From assembly GCF_040412425.1 (NCBI RefSeq), contig NC_089788.1:67805220-67869219 (forward strand): a stretch of DNA of 64,000 bases, given 5' to 3'. The DNA comes from Macrobrachium rosenbergii (Eukaryota > Arthropoda > Malacostraca > Decapoda > Palaemonidae). Shown piece by piece: positions 11,325 to 23,251 of this stretch (position 1 is the first letter of the stretch; each line of letters opens with the position of its first letter). A program made the position numbers and the translations under genes. Below the pieces are notes generated by a model. It ran no database searches. It saw only the letters and a list, made by a program, of their open reading frames with translations, and was not told the DNA's origin.

Positions 11325-14300
11325 TGACTAATCAGGTCGTAGAGTCACTAGAACCTAGGCCGATTGTACGTGGATTCTCTAATGGCAATGAAATTTCTAT
11401 TTTCATTGATTCTGGTAGCTCAGTTAACTTAGTAAATGCTGACCTTTTTCACTCGAGGTTTCCAGAGTGCAAATTAGTCCCTTCTAGTGAGACAGTGTGT
11501 GATGTACAAGCGAGGAAACTGAATATTTTAGGTTCGTCATTTCTTACGCTTTGTATCGGTGGAAAGACAATAGTAGAATCATTTTTGGTCATAGAAGGAT
11601 TAGCCTTAGGTGAAATGGTTTTGCTAGGACACCCTTCTTGTATGCGACATAACATCAACATTCTTACGGGAGTTCAGGGGATTACAATAGGTGAGTCGGG
11701 TTGTTTTGTTCCATATATACACAGGAAAAAAAAAACTTGTGAGAAACTTAAGACACAGTCTGAGACATGTGTAACACATTCATTAGAGAGTGAAGATATT
11801 CCGCAAAGATCTTTCAAAGGATTTTTGTTGGAAGATGTTGAATTGCAACCGCGAGTTCCTACATTAGTTAAAGTGTCGCTGAAAGAGAAAAAGTTTCCTT
11901 CTCAAGTGTGCGTTGTTGAGGGAACCGAGAAATTCAAAGACGTTGTGAGTACGGTGTCAGTGAATGAAATTTCAGTCGCAGGCGTGACTTCAGTAGAATT
12001 AGTTAGCTATCAAGACTCAGTGAAAAAATATCACAAGGGTACTTATGTAATTGATTTTGAAGAGTTTAATGAAGAGCATAAATTAGTGAGTTTTTGTGGA
12101 GACGGGAATATGTTTCCTAACGAGGAGCAACAGTTCCGAAGTCAGGTTCTACATGAACACTTGGCTAAAGTTGATTATCCTGAATATTCAGATAAAGTAG
12201 AGAAAGTGTTGAAAGAATATCTAGATATCATTGCTTTGAAGGGAGATAAATTAGGAGTTACAGATGTTTTAGAACATTCAATCCGCCTAGAAAAGGGTAC
12301 AAATCCCATATATATTCCAGCATATCGAATTCCTTTTAAGATCAGGAAGAAGTAGAAAAAGAAGTTCAGAGGTGGGAGTCGGAAGGCATTATCAGACCGT
12401 CCAATTCTCCGTTTAATTTTCCTTTGCTTGCAGTTCCTAAGAAAGACGGTAGTATCAGAGTTTGTGTAGATTTTCGTAAATTGAATGAAAAAACATGCCC
12501 AGATAGATATCCGGTAGCTTGTTTGCCTGATTTGTTTGTTGAGATCGGTGGCAAGAATATATATTCATCTATAGATCTGATGCAAGGGTTTTACAGGTTC
12601 CCCTTTGTGAGAGTAGCCGTAAATATACAGCATTTTCGGTACCAAAGGGACATTACGAGTTTAATAGGATGCCTTTTGGATTACAAGGGTCCCCAATAAC
12701 ATTTACTAGACTGGTTAACACAGTACTTCATGGCTTGTTAGGAAAGTCGGTGTTTGTGTACATGGATGATATTCTCATATGCACAGATACAATTGAAGAA
12801 CATCTAAAGGTGTTAAAAGAAGTCCTCAAGCGATTACGGTTCGCTGGGTTAAAGGTCAAATTGGCCAAATGTGAGTTTCTGAAGAGAAAAATTGTCTATT
12901 TAGGACATGTTATCTCTAAAAGGGAGTTAGAGTGAATGATGAGAAAGTTAAAGCCATTGTGAATTTTCCAGTTCCCAAAACCAGGAAACAGATTCGTTCG
13001 TTCCTAGGTATGTCGGGTTTCTTTCGCCGTTTTGTGCGGAATTTTTCTACAATAGCGTCTCCATTGACAGATTTGTTACGAGAAGACGTTAAGTTTGTTT
13101 GGGGTGATAGTCAACAATTAGCTTTTGAGAAGCTTAAGAACGCTTTGGTGAACCCACCAGTTTTGAAGTTTCCAGATTTTAGTCAACCGTTCACCTTAGT
13201 GACTGACGCGAGTCAGGAAGGTATAGGTGCGTGTTTGATGCAGAAATTTGAGGGGAAATTACACCCAATTGCTTTTTATAGCAGAAAGTTCAAAACACGT
13301 GGTAGTAACGAAAGGCTGATGTCAGTTGTGGACAAGGAGGCTTTCGCAGTCGTCTCTAGCCTTGTTCATTTTAAGATGTTGTTGTTGGGAAATAAAGTTG
13401 AGATTTTTACAGATCATCAACCGTTGTTAGAGCTTTTAATAAGCCAAATTTGTCGCCCAAGAGAGCACGTTGGTTCCTAACATTGAGAGATTTTGATGCA
13501 AACCTCAAATACATTGAAGGTAAGCATAATGTAGTTGCAGATGCATTGAGCAGATATTTTCCGGTCGAGGATGAGGAAATACACACCGAATCCTGTGTGG
13601 GTGAAGAGAGTAAATATTTGGTGTCTAATGTCTCTGATATTAGTAGTTCTGAGAGATCGCATGTAGAGGACATACACGTTCCTACAGTGCATACTTCGGG
13701 GAGAAATAGTGAGTCGGCAGTCTCGGGAGAGATTGTTATTCGTGATAGTGAGAGTAACGCAGTGTGTTATATTACGGGTGAAAATGTCACTTGGGACATA
13801 GGCTTGCTGGAACAAAAGCAAGATGAAGATAAATTGTTGTCAGATGCTAAGGCATTTCTTAAGGGAGTTTCACCGAAGAAAGGGTATAAGTTGCCTTTTC
13901 TGGTCTAGAGTTGGAGAATAATTTATTGGTGAGAAAAGTTAAGTATAACTTGCGAAGTACTGAAGCATGGGTGAGATTACACAAATCATCGTGCCAGAGA
14001 GTCTAGTACCACAAGTTCTAGACATTGTACATTGTAAATTTGGTTCTCCTCATTTGGGTGTAGACAAGACGTATGAAAACGTCAGGTCAAAGTTCTTTTG
14101 GAAAAATATGTTTTCCGCAGTAGAAGCCTTTGTGAAGAAGTGTGCTATTTGCAATGCGAATAAGCCAGCGACGACAGTGTCGTGTCGTTTGGGTTCATAT
14201 CCCATACCACATAGGCCGTTTCAGAGAGTGCATATGGATATTCTGGGTAACTTCTCAGAGTCCGCTTATGGTTATAGACATTTATTAGTAGTTGTTGATG

Positions 14301-15039
14301 AGTTGACTCGCTTTGTCGAGATTTTCCCACTGAAATACAAATCAGCTGAGGAAGTTGCTATAGCATTTTTAAGGGGATAATTTGTCGATATGGTGTTCCT
14401 GAATGTCTGATCACAGACAATGGTAGGGAGTTTATTAATAAGACTTTAGACGGTCTTGCTAATTTGTTGGGGATAAAGAAAGTATCTATAATCCCGTATA
14501 GACCTGAAGCGAATGGGTTGTGTGAGAGGGCGAATCGGAAAGTAATCGAAGCTTTGCGCATGACGGTGGGAGGTTCCGATACACATTGGGACAGATCTTT
14601 GGATGAAGTGCGATATAGTATCAATACTATGATGAATGACACAATTAAGATATCTCCAGCAGAAGCTTTGTATGGATACAAGTTGAAAGGACCTTTTGAT
14701 TTGTTACCAGAGCGAGTTCAGGGTGATGTTACGGTCACTTCATTGATAAATACAGCGAGAGAAAGATTTGCACGTATCAGTAAAGAACTTGAACTTAGTT
14801 CGCGTGCAATGGTAGAGAAAAGTAACGCGAAATCGAGGGGAGTAGCTTTTTCGATGGGTGATAGAGTGTTTGTTAAAGTGAATGTTCGGAATGATCTGAA
14901 TTATAAGTTAAGTCCGAAGTTCCACGGACCTTTTGAGATTGTAGAGATCAAAAGAGGGAATAGATTTGTAGTTAAAGATGTAAACACTGGAGTGACGAAA
15001 TTGACCCATATTTCGAAGTTGAAGAAAGTTGGGATGTAA
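11324..15039 (+). pseudogene. pol of the LTR element (frameshifted)
   Basis: Pol copies and inserts the element. The retropepsin lies near 11390-11480 with active-site FIDSGSSVNL (D-S-G-S). A linker leads to reverse transcriptase from about 12270, with the HSIRLEKG entry motif, SPFNFPLL, VCVDFRKLN, MPFGLQGSP and catalytic VYMDD at about 12762. RNase H follows from about 13190 (VTDAS, DHQPL, ADALSRY). The integrase has an H2C2 zinc region (13967-14160, H-x-H and CAIC), core residues in VHMDILG and TDNGREF, and PYRPEANGLCERANR. A GPY/F-type C-terminus (SPKFHGPFEI) ends at 15039. Frames change near 12348, 12605, 12935, 13435, 13900-13960 and 14375. No chromodomain follows. Confidence 0.95.
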
Positions 15040-15136
15040 TGGAACGTTTGTATATAGTTAGAGGGATAAATGGGTTAATATTTGTATATATATGATATTT
15101 TTTTATTTTTTTTTTTTTGTCTCTTGTTCATTTTAG
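15040..15136 (+). promoter_or_regulatory. Splice-acceptor-like site before the third coding region
   Basis: A T-rich tract (about 15100-15130) ends in TTCATTTTAG at 15127-15136, directly before an ATG at 15137. This fits a 3' splice site that would make a subgenomic env-type mRNA, as is known for errantivirus-like Gypsy elements. Use of the site is inferred. Confidence 0.5.
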
Positions 15137-15307
15137 ATGTTGAAGTTCTTAATCATTTGTTTTCGAATGATTTTGGGAATTGAGACATGGGCTAATTTCA
15201 TACGAGATTTGACCCGTGTGTTAGTGTGTTTGTTGTGTTATGATGTATTTCATCATCTGACGCAATGTGTGTGTTGTTTAGATTTTTTTTTTGGGGAGAT
15301 ACTTTAG
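15137..15307 (+). CDS. 56-codon open frame with a signal-peptide-like start (env-like N-terminus?)
   Basis: The ATG follows the acceptor-like TTTTAG without a gap. The first residues (MLKFLIICFRMILG) are hydrophobic with an early lysine, like a signal peptide. Later residues are Cys-rich (CLLCYD, CVCCLD). The frame stops at 15305-15307. Whether this joins the membrane-protein frames from 15760 is unknown: the 450 bp between have several T runs and stops. It could also be chance. Confidence 0.35.
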   Translation: MLKFLIICFRMILGIETWANFIRDLTRVLVCLLCYDVFHHLTQCVCCLDFFFGEIL

Positions 15308-15759
15308 TATATCGGACCGAACAAGTCTGATTTTTTTTTTTTCGGGTTGGGAGATCGTATTTGAGTATTTGATTTTTTTTTTCCAGTTTCTTTTTTTTTT
15401 AAATCAAGGGAGCTGTATTGTGAGTAATTGTAGTTGTTAAGATCATGGGAGCGATTGCTATTACGTCAATTGCTATTTTGTTGAGAGTTAGTCAGGTGTT
15501 GCGAAATATTTGCTAACCAGAGTAGAACTTTCATGTGTCTTTACGAGATATGATACCTTTTAGTGTTTGGATAAGATTCTCGAGTATTTTTTTTCTGTTT
15601 GGATAGAATTTTTTTGTGAGTGAGTTCCGTAGAGTTGTTGTGTGCTTAGTAGTGAGTTGACTGTGATTATTCTGAGATACAAACTTGGAATTAGTTCACA
15701 TTGTGAGTGTTTGATTTTTGCATTAGTAGTTTTGTTTGGTTCAGTAACATGAAACCTTT

Positions 15760-16486
15760 TTGTTATTAGACCTTTTTCGAGTCATTTTGGGAGACTCAGT
15801 AGTGACATGGGATAGAGTAGAGACCATGTTCATTTTGGGAGATCAATATCAAGGTTCGGGAGTTGATTATAAGACGAGTTGTACTTTAGTTAGAGAGAGG
15901 TGTGTGTGTGACAGTAGTATTTTCCAGTTGCGAGTTTTGTCTGTGGGTGGTTGTGAATTATCATTAGTTCATGGACAGACTCCGACAGAATGTGACTTTA
16001 GACAGTTCCTGCGAGATTACCACATTGAGTCCACCAGTACTCTTCCTGCTGTGTTTTTGCAAGGAGTATGCAGTTACAATGATGTGCCAGAGCAACAAGT
16101 CGACGACATTCGTTCATCGAGGGTCCGAGCAGTTCGATTCATCCTGCAGAATCCTGTCTACGGAATTTCTCGTACTTAGCCGTGCTGTATTCAACAGTTC
16201 CGAGAAGATAATTATGCGTCATACGCATAACGAGCATTTGGTAGTGGAGGTACCTACAACCAAGGTGCCAATGACGGTTCCACCGTTGGAAGACATTGAC
16301 GATTCCGTGATGTTCCAGTATCAGGAATATATTATGCCGACAATTTTAATTGTCTTAATAGCTATTTTACTGATAATTCTTGTTGTGGGAGTAGTAAAGC
16401 TTATTCGTGTTTGTAAGATTACATGTAAAGGCTCTAAGAACACAACCCCAGTGACTTTGGAAGTGCGTCATGAGAGCAGTCCTTAA
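15760..16486 (+). pseudogene. Env-like single-pass membrane protein region
   Basis: Two overlapping frames carry the content. The first (about 15760-16179) has several cysteines (SCTLVRERCVCD, GGCELS, ECDF, GVCSY) like an extracellular domain. The second (about 15971-16486) ends with one transmembrane segment, IMPTILIVLIAILLIILVVG, near 16330-16400. A short basic cytoplasmic tail with Cys (KLIRVCKITCKG) follows, and the stop is just before 16486. The frame change probably lies near 16170. The position after pol and the C-terminal anchor match an envelope glycoprotein, but no fusion peptide or furin site was recognised. A host-derived membrane ectodomain is an alternative. Confidence 0.5.
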
Positions 16487-16592
16487 AGCTGCAGTGCAGT
16501 AGACATTGCTAATTGAGCATAGTCCTATTCTGTTATGTTTTATACATATGCTTTTGTTTTAGTTTGCCGTTAAGGAGAGCGAGACGCTCTTA
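16487..16592 (+). other. Polypurine-tract-like sequence before the 3' LTR
   Basis: AAGGAGAGCGAGACG (16572-16586) is purine-rich and lies just left of TGTGGTGG at 16593. In LTR elements plus-strand DNA synthesis is primed from such a tract directly before the 3' LTR. This supports 16593 as the real LTR start. Confidence 0.5.
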
Positions 16593-17611
16593 TGTGGTGG
16601 CCGAGCTCTATTTCAGAAAATATGGCTGCTACAATTTTAAAGGACACATATATGCATTTCATAGCTTCAATGCTTTAAGATGTGATGAAAGAATTTATGG
16701 AGTCAGATGGAAGTAGGTCGAGAGACTCGAGGTAAAATCTTTGTGTTCAACAAATAGTTTGATTCCTCAGCAATATTGCCAGTCAGGTGATCTCCGAAGT
16801 GTTATGTATATTCGTGAGTACGTGCGTTAATTTGATCTAGATTACGCCAAAATCTGCCCTAAAAGTGAGTTTGATCGTTCATTAACGTGATAGAACTGCA
16901 GTTGTCTAGACGTAGCTTTGGAGAGGATCCAGGCTTTAAATCGGCAGATAAGGTAGAGTTTGAAATCTCTGTTTTTATGGGAGAAAATTGAACTTGTGAT
17001 TTTTACCATGATTTTCTAATCATTATGAACTTTTGAACTGGTGTGGGAGATTTAATATGAATATTCATACCTCTTTTATATTATTGTTTTGTCATGTTAC
17101 GTTTGCCATATCTTGGCTATGCATTTTACACTTTCCATTATTGTGTTTTGCATTTCATATATTTTTGGGAGTTTTCTATCATGTTTGATTCTTCCGACAG
17201 ATGTCTGTGGACAGATGTCGGTGGACAGTGTGGACTGGTTCGAATAACATGTGGTAGACTGTTTTTTGACATGACTAATTATTGATTTGGGGAGTATGTG
17301 TGAGTTTGGATATTTTCAGGCTATTAGCCATAGTGAGACTTCTTTAATCAGAAGTGTTTTGCAGTTCAGAGTTTAGTTATCTAACTCGATATTTCATTTA
17401 TTATGCATTTTAATCTTTGCTTTGTTTTATTCATTTCTTGTTGGGTTATTTGAATAATAAACTTATTTTTTTGTAGAAACTATTGCGTTTCTTTAAATGG
17501 TCCATTTAATTGATTTGGTGAGAATGAGCGAGATTCGGGTGGGTGAACTTGGAAAACGATGAGAGAGAGAGAGAGAGGCGATACACAGAGAGAGAGAGAG
17601 AGAGGTGATAC

Positions 17612-17665
<54 letters not shown>

Positions 17666-17781
17666 GAGAAAAATAGATGTTGTTATCGTGAGCGAACGTT
17701 CATACGCCTCCGTTTCATGAATAAAGATCGTTGGAGCACGTTACGTACACTTTCAAAAAAAGTGTTAATTCTGTCCGTTAC

Positions 17782-17782
<1 letters not shown>
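16593..17782 (+). repeat. 3' LTR
   Basis: Matches the left LTR from 16630 onward and ends with the same GTTACA (17777-17782). The start TG at 16593 and terminal CA at 17781-17782 fit the TG...CA rule. GA runs at about 17560-17660 occupy the same place as in the left LTR but differ in length. The element ends directly against a (TA)n run. Confidence 0.85.

Positions 17783-17785
<3 letters not shown>

Positions 17786-17860
<75 letters not shown>
17786..17860. repeat. (TA)n microsatellite at the LTR end
   Basis: About 75 bp of TA directly right of the LTR terminus. Insertion into, or expansion next to, a TA run would hide any target-site duplication. Confidence 0.95.
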
Positions 17861-17863
<3 letters not shown>

Positions 17864-18389
17864 ATTAACATATAGGTGACAAAATAAGGTCCTGGCCGGT
17901 TTCGACTTTATTTTGTCAATGGCCTGGAAATAAAGTCAAAACCTGTCAGGACCTACACCTCGTCTCTTATTTCTTTCACCTGTGGTAATGTGTGATAAAC
18001 GAATCACGTGTTAAGGTGATTATAATTATATGTATACACGCACACATACACATGCATATACGAGTATACATATATATATATATATATGTGTGTGAGTCAT
18101 CATGTTAGTGTTTAACACAACTAACAAGACACTCGAAATTCTTTCTAAGTCATTTCTACACTGTTTGAAATCCTTCTACGAGGTTTTTTCTCAGTTTCTA
18201 CATATAATGTTTAAGTAGAGTATATTTCAAGGCAGTATTTTTATTAGACAGAGACACGCATTTTCAGAGAGAAATAAAATACATGATGTCAATCGGTTTT
18301 GCTAATTAGTCTTTTGAACGAAAATTATTAGAGGCTGCATCGGTACTTAATGGGTAATGTACGTTACAGTATGTAATTATTTTGTGTCT

Positions 18390-18391
<2 letters not shown>
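17861..18391. repeat. Short inverted repeat next to (TA)n, then unique sequence
   Basis: At about 17886-17960 the arms AGGTCCTGGCCGGTTTCGAC and GTCAAAACCTGTCAGGACCT are reverse complements with a few mismatches, so the segment can form a hairpin. The remainder to 18391 has a short (TA)n near 18067 and no recognised gene. Confidence 0.55.
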
Positions 18392-18443
<52 letters not shown>

Positions 18444-18527
18444 GAATATTGAATGACAGATGTACGTGTTGAGAGAATCCCATTGGCAAATAGACAAACA
18501 TGTTAGGGTATGAGGAACACCAAAAAT

Positions 18528-18596
<69 letters not shown>

Positions 18597-18848
18597 TTTG
18601 GGGGGTGGCTGCGGCCTGGATGTTAGTATCCCCAGCGAGTGACAGTTACATGTCAACACGAATTGAAAGGAATTATTTATTGTTTAATTCCGTAATGAAA
18701 AACCACGTGGGATGATTTGCATTGGCATGTGTTATGAATTCAAAAAATGGGAATCACTGTTGCACACGGGATTGAAATGGTGATTTGCAACGTTTGCGTG
18801 ACGTGTTTTATTGACAGAGTTGATCGCAGAGGCTTTTGTCGGCATTAT

Positions 18849-18882
<34 letters not shown>

Positions 18883-18963
18883 CCAGTTACTATTTTTAGT
18901 GTTTAGAAAGTGGGAAGCAACATTATATTGTTTTACGAGCTGTTCCTTTGTGTATTCTTTTAC

Positions 18964-19012
<49 letters not shown>

Positions 19013-19083
19013 GTTACTGTTTTTAGAGGTTTGCAAGTTGGAAGCAACGTTATTTTGTTGCATGAGCTGTGCGTTTGTGTGTT

Positions 19084-19139
<56 letters not shown>

Positions 19140-19276
19140 CGCTGATTACTGAATTAAGTAATCAGCTATGACAAGCAGATTGGGTGCCATTTATGAATTT
19201 GTATTAAAAATGCAGGCAAATAAATAGACAGATAATTTGGTAAAGATGAGAGAGAAAGTGAAAGAAGCCTAAATGT

Positions 19277-19326
<50 letters not shown>

Positions 19327-19330
19327 CTCA
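18392..19330. repeat. GA-interleaved minisatellite (third locus)
   Basis: (GA)n runs at about 18392-18441, 18531-18594, 18851-18881, 18966-19008, 19092-19138 and 19278-19324 are separated by 80-250 bp. At least three spacers are related: TTACTATTTTTAGTGTTTAG near 18885, TTACTGTTTTTAGAGGTTTG near 19012, and TTACTGTTTTTAGTGTTTTA near 19336. Each is followed by AAGT and GGAAGCAAC or a variant. Confidence 0.8.
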
Positions 19331-19770
<440 letters not shown>

Positions 19771-19819
19771 TACTTTACACACACTTCCCACACACACACA
19801 CACACACACACACACTAAT

Positions 19820-19863
<44 letters not shown>

Positions 19864-20387
19864 TTATATAGTTCAGAATCTACTTGTGCACACGTTTTCC
19901 TTGATACGTAGAAGCTAAGAGAGTATTGAGAATATTAAATTTACACACACACACGTGTGTATATGTGTGTATGCGTGTAATTTTCATCATGGCAGTAAGA
20001 CAACACACGTACATAGCAAAAAAAAAAAAAAAAAAAGATAATTCCAGGACTTTTCGGTAGCGGTTTGATTTCATCCATTTTTGCCGCTAGATGTAGCAGA
20101 TGGCGCCCGTAATGTAGCGAGCAATTTGGCGATTTAGTGGCCAGCTGGGTTGACGCTTAGCCCGTTCTGACTGAACTGTGAACCATTTCGGGAAACATGA
20201 CAGACCCAGCGGGAGAATGTCCAGGAGTGCCTTTATTTTTTGTCATGTCATTTTATATCTTATGATATTTTTCCACATACTGCTTTTGTTTCTGTTATTT
20301 TGCTGTTTTTTTTTTTATTGGGATGTTAGTTTTTTGCTACCATTTTTGACTGGTAAGCCTTTTTTCGTTAAGACTGTATGGTTAGTT
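19771..20387. other. CA and TA runs, a poly-A run, and unique sequence
   Basis: (CA)n at about 19790-19816, (TA)n at about 19826-19859 and a poly-A run near 20020-20036. No gene was recognised. Confidence 0.6.
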
Positions 20388-20662
20388 AGTATACCTCAGT
20401 TTAACCAGACCACTGAGCTGATTAACAGTTCTCCTAGGGCTGGACCGAAGGATTAGACTTATTTTACGTGGCTAAGAACCAATTGGTTACCTAGCAACGG
20501 GACCTACAGCTTATTGTGGAATCCGAACCACATTATAGCGAGAAATGAATTTCTGTCACCAGAAATAAATTCCTCTAATTCTTCATTGGCCGGCCGGAGA
20601 CTCGAACTCGGGCCTAGCAGAGTGCTAGCCGACAACTCTACCGACTCGCCCAACGAGGAACT
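20388..20662 (-). mobile_element. tRNA-derived SINE (family 1), nearly full length
   Basis: Read on the minus strand, the head begins near 20662 with TCCTCGTTGGGCGAGTCGGT (box-A-like). A box-B GAGTTCGAGTCTCC follows near 20597-20611, with spacing like a tRNA promoter. A body shared with 20834-21052 includes GAATCCGAACCACATTA in plus orientation. The tail holds CAGCTCAGTGGTCTGG. RNA polymerase III would transcribe such an element, and its spread depends on a partner LINE. The partner is not identified. Confidence 0.8.
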
Positions 20663-20833
20663 AAGTCTATGGTAACAGAAACAAATAATTTGGAGGTAAA
20701 TACTGTCTTTATTTGTTATCTCTCCGGTGAATCAAGGATAAAACCGGCGTGAGGACTCACATCCTAAGAGCATCATCATATGCACACCCGGTATCCCCTT
20801 CAATACAAATAAGTGTTGTCTAGGGTCTTCCAG
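20663..20833. other. Spacer between two head-to-head SINEs
   Basis: About 170 bp of unique sequence. It would form the loop if the flanking inverted SINEs paired. Confidence 0.5.
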
Positions 20834-21052
20834 TTCCTCATTGAACGGATTAGTATCGTTCTCGGCTGGCACTCTGCTGGACCCGCGTTCGATTCTCCAA
20901 CCGGCCAATGAAGAATTAGAGATATTTACTTCTGGTGATAGAAATCCATTTCTCGTGATAATGTGGTTCGGATTCCACAATAAGCTGTACAGTAGGTCCC
21001 GTTGCTAGGTAATCAGTTGGTTCTTAGCCACGTTAAATAAATCTAATCCTTC
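20834..21052 (+). mobile_element. tRNA-derived SINE (family 1), tail-truncated
   Basis: Same family as 20388-20662 in the opposite orientation. It has the head with box-B GCGTTCGATTCTCC (about 20885-20898), then a body containing TGGTTCGGATTCCACAATAA and CCCGTTGCTAGGTAATCAGT. The sequence ends at CTAATCCTTC, so the tail segment is absent. Confidence 0.8.
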
Positions 21053-21600
21053 TATTTCATGCAAGTATTTATTAAATGATTATCCTAATTTTCAAATCTT
21101 TTGACGGTGTTTTTTTTTTTCATCCATAGCATAAATTGTGAGTATTATTTTTAACTGATACTTTTCTAGTCGCTAGCCTTTGAAGCAGGGATTTGTAATC
21201 GCTCGCTCGTGAGCAGATATGGGCTCTTTCACATTAGTTATTTTCGTGCTCGCAAGGACAAGTAGTCACTAACAACTGATGCTAGTGAAGATAGATATCT
21301 CACAATATATTGAATAGAACTGGGCTGCTGTTTTAAGAAGCTTAGTGGATCACTGACATGGTTCGTTCCAAAATAAAGCAGGTTAAACGATTTACAAAAT
21401 AAGTCACCGTAATATTCTTCATGTAAAGTTTTAGTTTTATTCTTGACATTAGATATTAGATATATTGATTGTTTTACTTTTAACTGCTCCAAGTTTGTAT
21501 TTGCACTTTTCACATTGTTTCGCTTTTTGCTGCTTTCTGAAATTTGGTAGACAGTTTGAACATAATAGAATAATACAGACCCTACTGATTTTGTGTACGT
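21053..21600. other. Unique sequence, nothing recognised
   Basis: No supported gene or family was seen. Confidence 0.4.
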
Positions 21601-22330
<730 letters not shown>

Positions 22331-22334
22331 TATT

Positions 22335-22640
22335 TCCCCCGTGGGGGATTATTACCGTCAATGCACCTCATGCGGTGCACTGTAGGCATTACTTAAGGTT
22401 CTTTGCAGCGTGCCTTCGGCCCCTAGCTGCAACCCATTTCGTTCCTTTTACTGTACCTCCTTTCATATGCTCTTTCTTCCATCTGACTTTCCTACCTCTC
22501 CTAACAGCTGATCATAGTGCAACTGCGAGGTTTTCCTCCTGTTACACCTTTCAGACTTTTCCTGTCAATTTTCCGTTCCGGCGCTGAATGACCTCGTTAG
22601 TCCCGGTGGTTGGCCTTCGGCCTAAATTCTGTATTCAGTT
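22335..22640 (+). repeat. Dispersed repeat family D, copy 1
   Basis: Shares ordered motifs with 26643-26925 and 52464-52785: GCGGTGCACTGTAGGCATTA, GGTTCTTTGCAG, GGCCCCTAGCTGCA, CGCTGAATGACC and GGCCTTCGGCCTAAAT. No coding motif was recognised. It could be the 3' region of a LINE or a SINE-like unit. Confidence 0.85.
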
Positions 22641-23077
22641 CAATTCAGTTATACTATTTCTGTATTCTTTATGTTCTGTGAATACGTATTGTGATTTTGT
22701 ATCAACATGGCTTTCTTGTTGTGTACAAGAAGCACAGAAATAGCCAAATAATAGGCATTTGCGCTCTCTTCGATTGAACATTAAAATCTTGATTCCAATT
22801 ATTCATTATGCTCATTAACATGGCATGTCTTTTCTTTTCAATATCTGGCATACTATTGCATTAATATGACTTTTATAACAAGAAAAAAAAGTTTCTTGCA
22901 CGTCCCTTTGTTCAAAAACGCTTCAACTTATCCTCATCCCAACTTAATGTGCTCGAGTAAGATTCTCTTCACTGGAAATTGGAGTTTCTGCAATTAATCT
23001 TTATTTCGGATCCTAGGCTTTGTAGTGACTCCTGTATGCCTACATATGCACTAGTATACACATAAATAGATGATAAT

Positions 23078-23079
<2 letters not shown>
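22641..23079. other. Unique AT-rich sequence, nothing recognised
   Basis: No supported feature. Confidence 0.4.
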
Positions 23080-23154
<75 letters not shown>

Positions 23155-23201
23155 CACACACACACACACGTGTGTGTGGCGTGTATGCCAGTGTTTGTGT
23201 G

Positions 23202-23249
<48 letters not shown>
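23080..23249. repeat. (TA)n-(CA)n-(TA)n compound microsatellite
   Basis: TA runs at about 23080-23148 and 23206-23248 flank a CA/GTGT-rich centre. Confidence 0.95.

Positions 23250-23251
<2 letters not shown>

Larger units (their letters stand above)
8463..17782 (+). mobile_element. Ty3/Gypsy-type LTR retrotransposon with an env-like third region
   Basis: Two long direct repeats (8463-9610 and 16593-17782) bound an internal region. In order this holds a primer-binding-like site, gag with two CCHC zinc knuckles, and pol with protease, reverse transcriptase, RNase H and integrase. Last comes a third region encoding a single-pass membrane protein. Protease-RT-RNaseH-integrase order defines Ty3/Gypsy (Metaviridae-like) elements as opposed to Copia. 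Coding regions are split by about a dozen small frameshifts. No chromodomain is visible after the integrase. No target-site duplication could be confirmed: the right flank is a (TA)n run, and the first roughly 37 bp of the left LTR appear to be missing. Confidence 0.95.
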
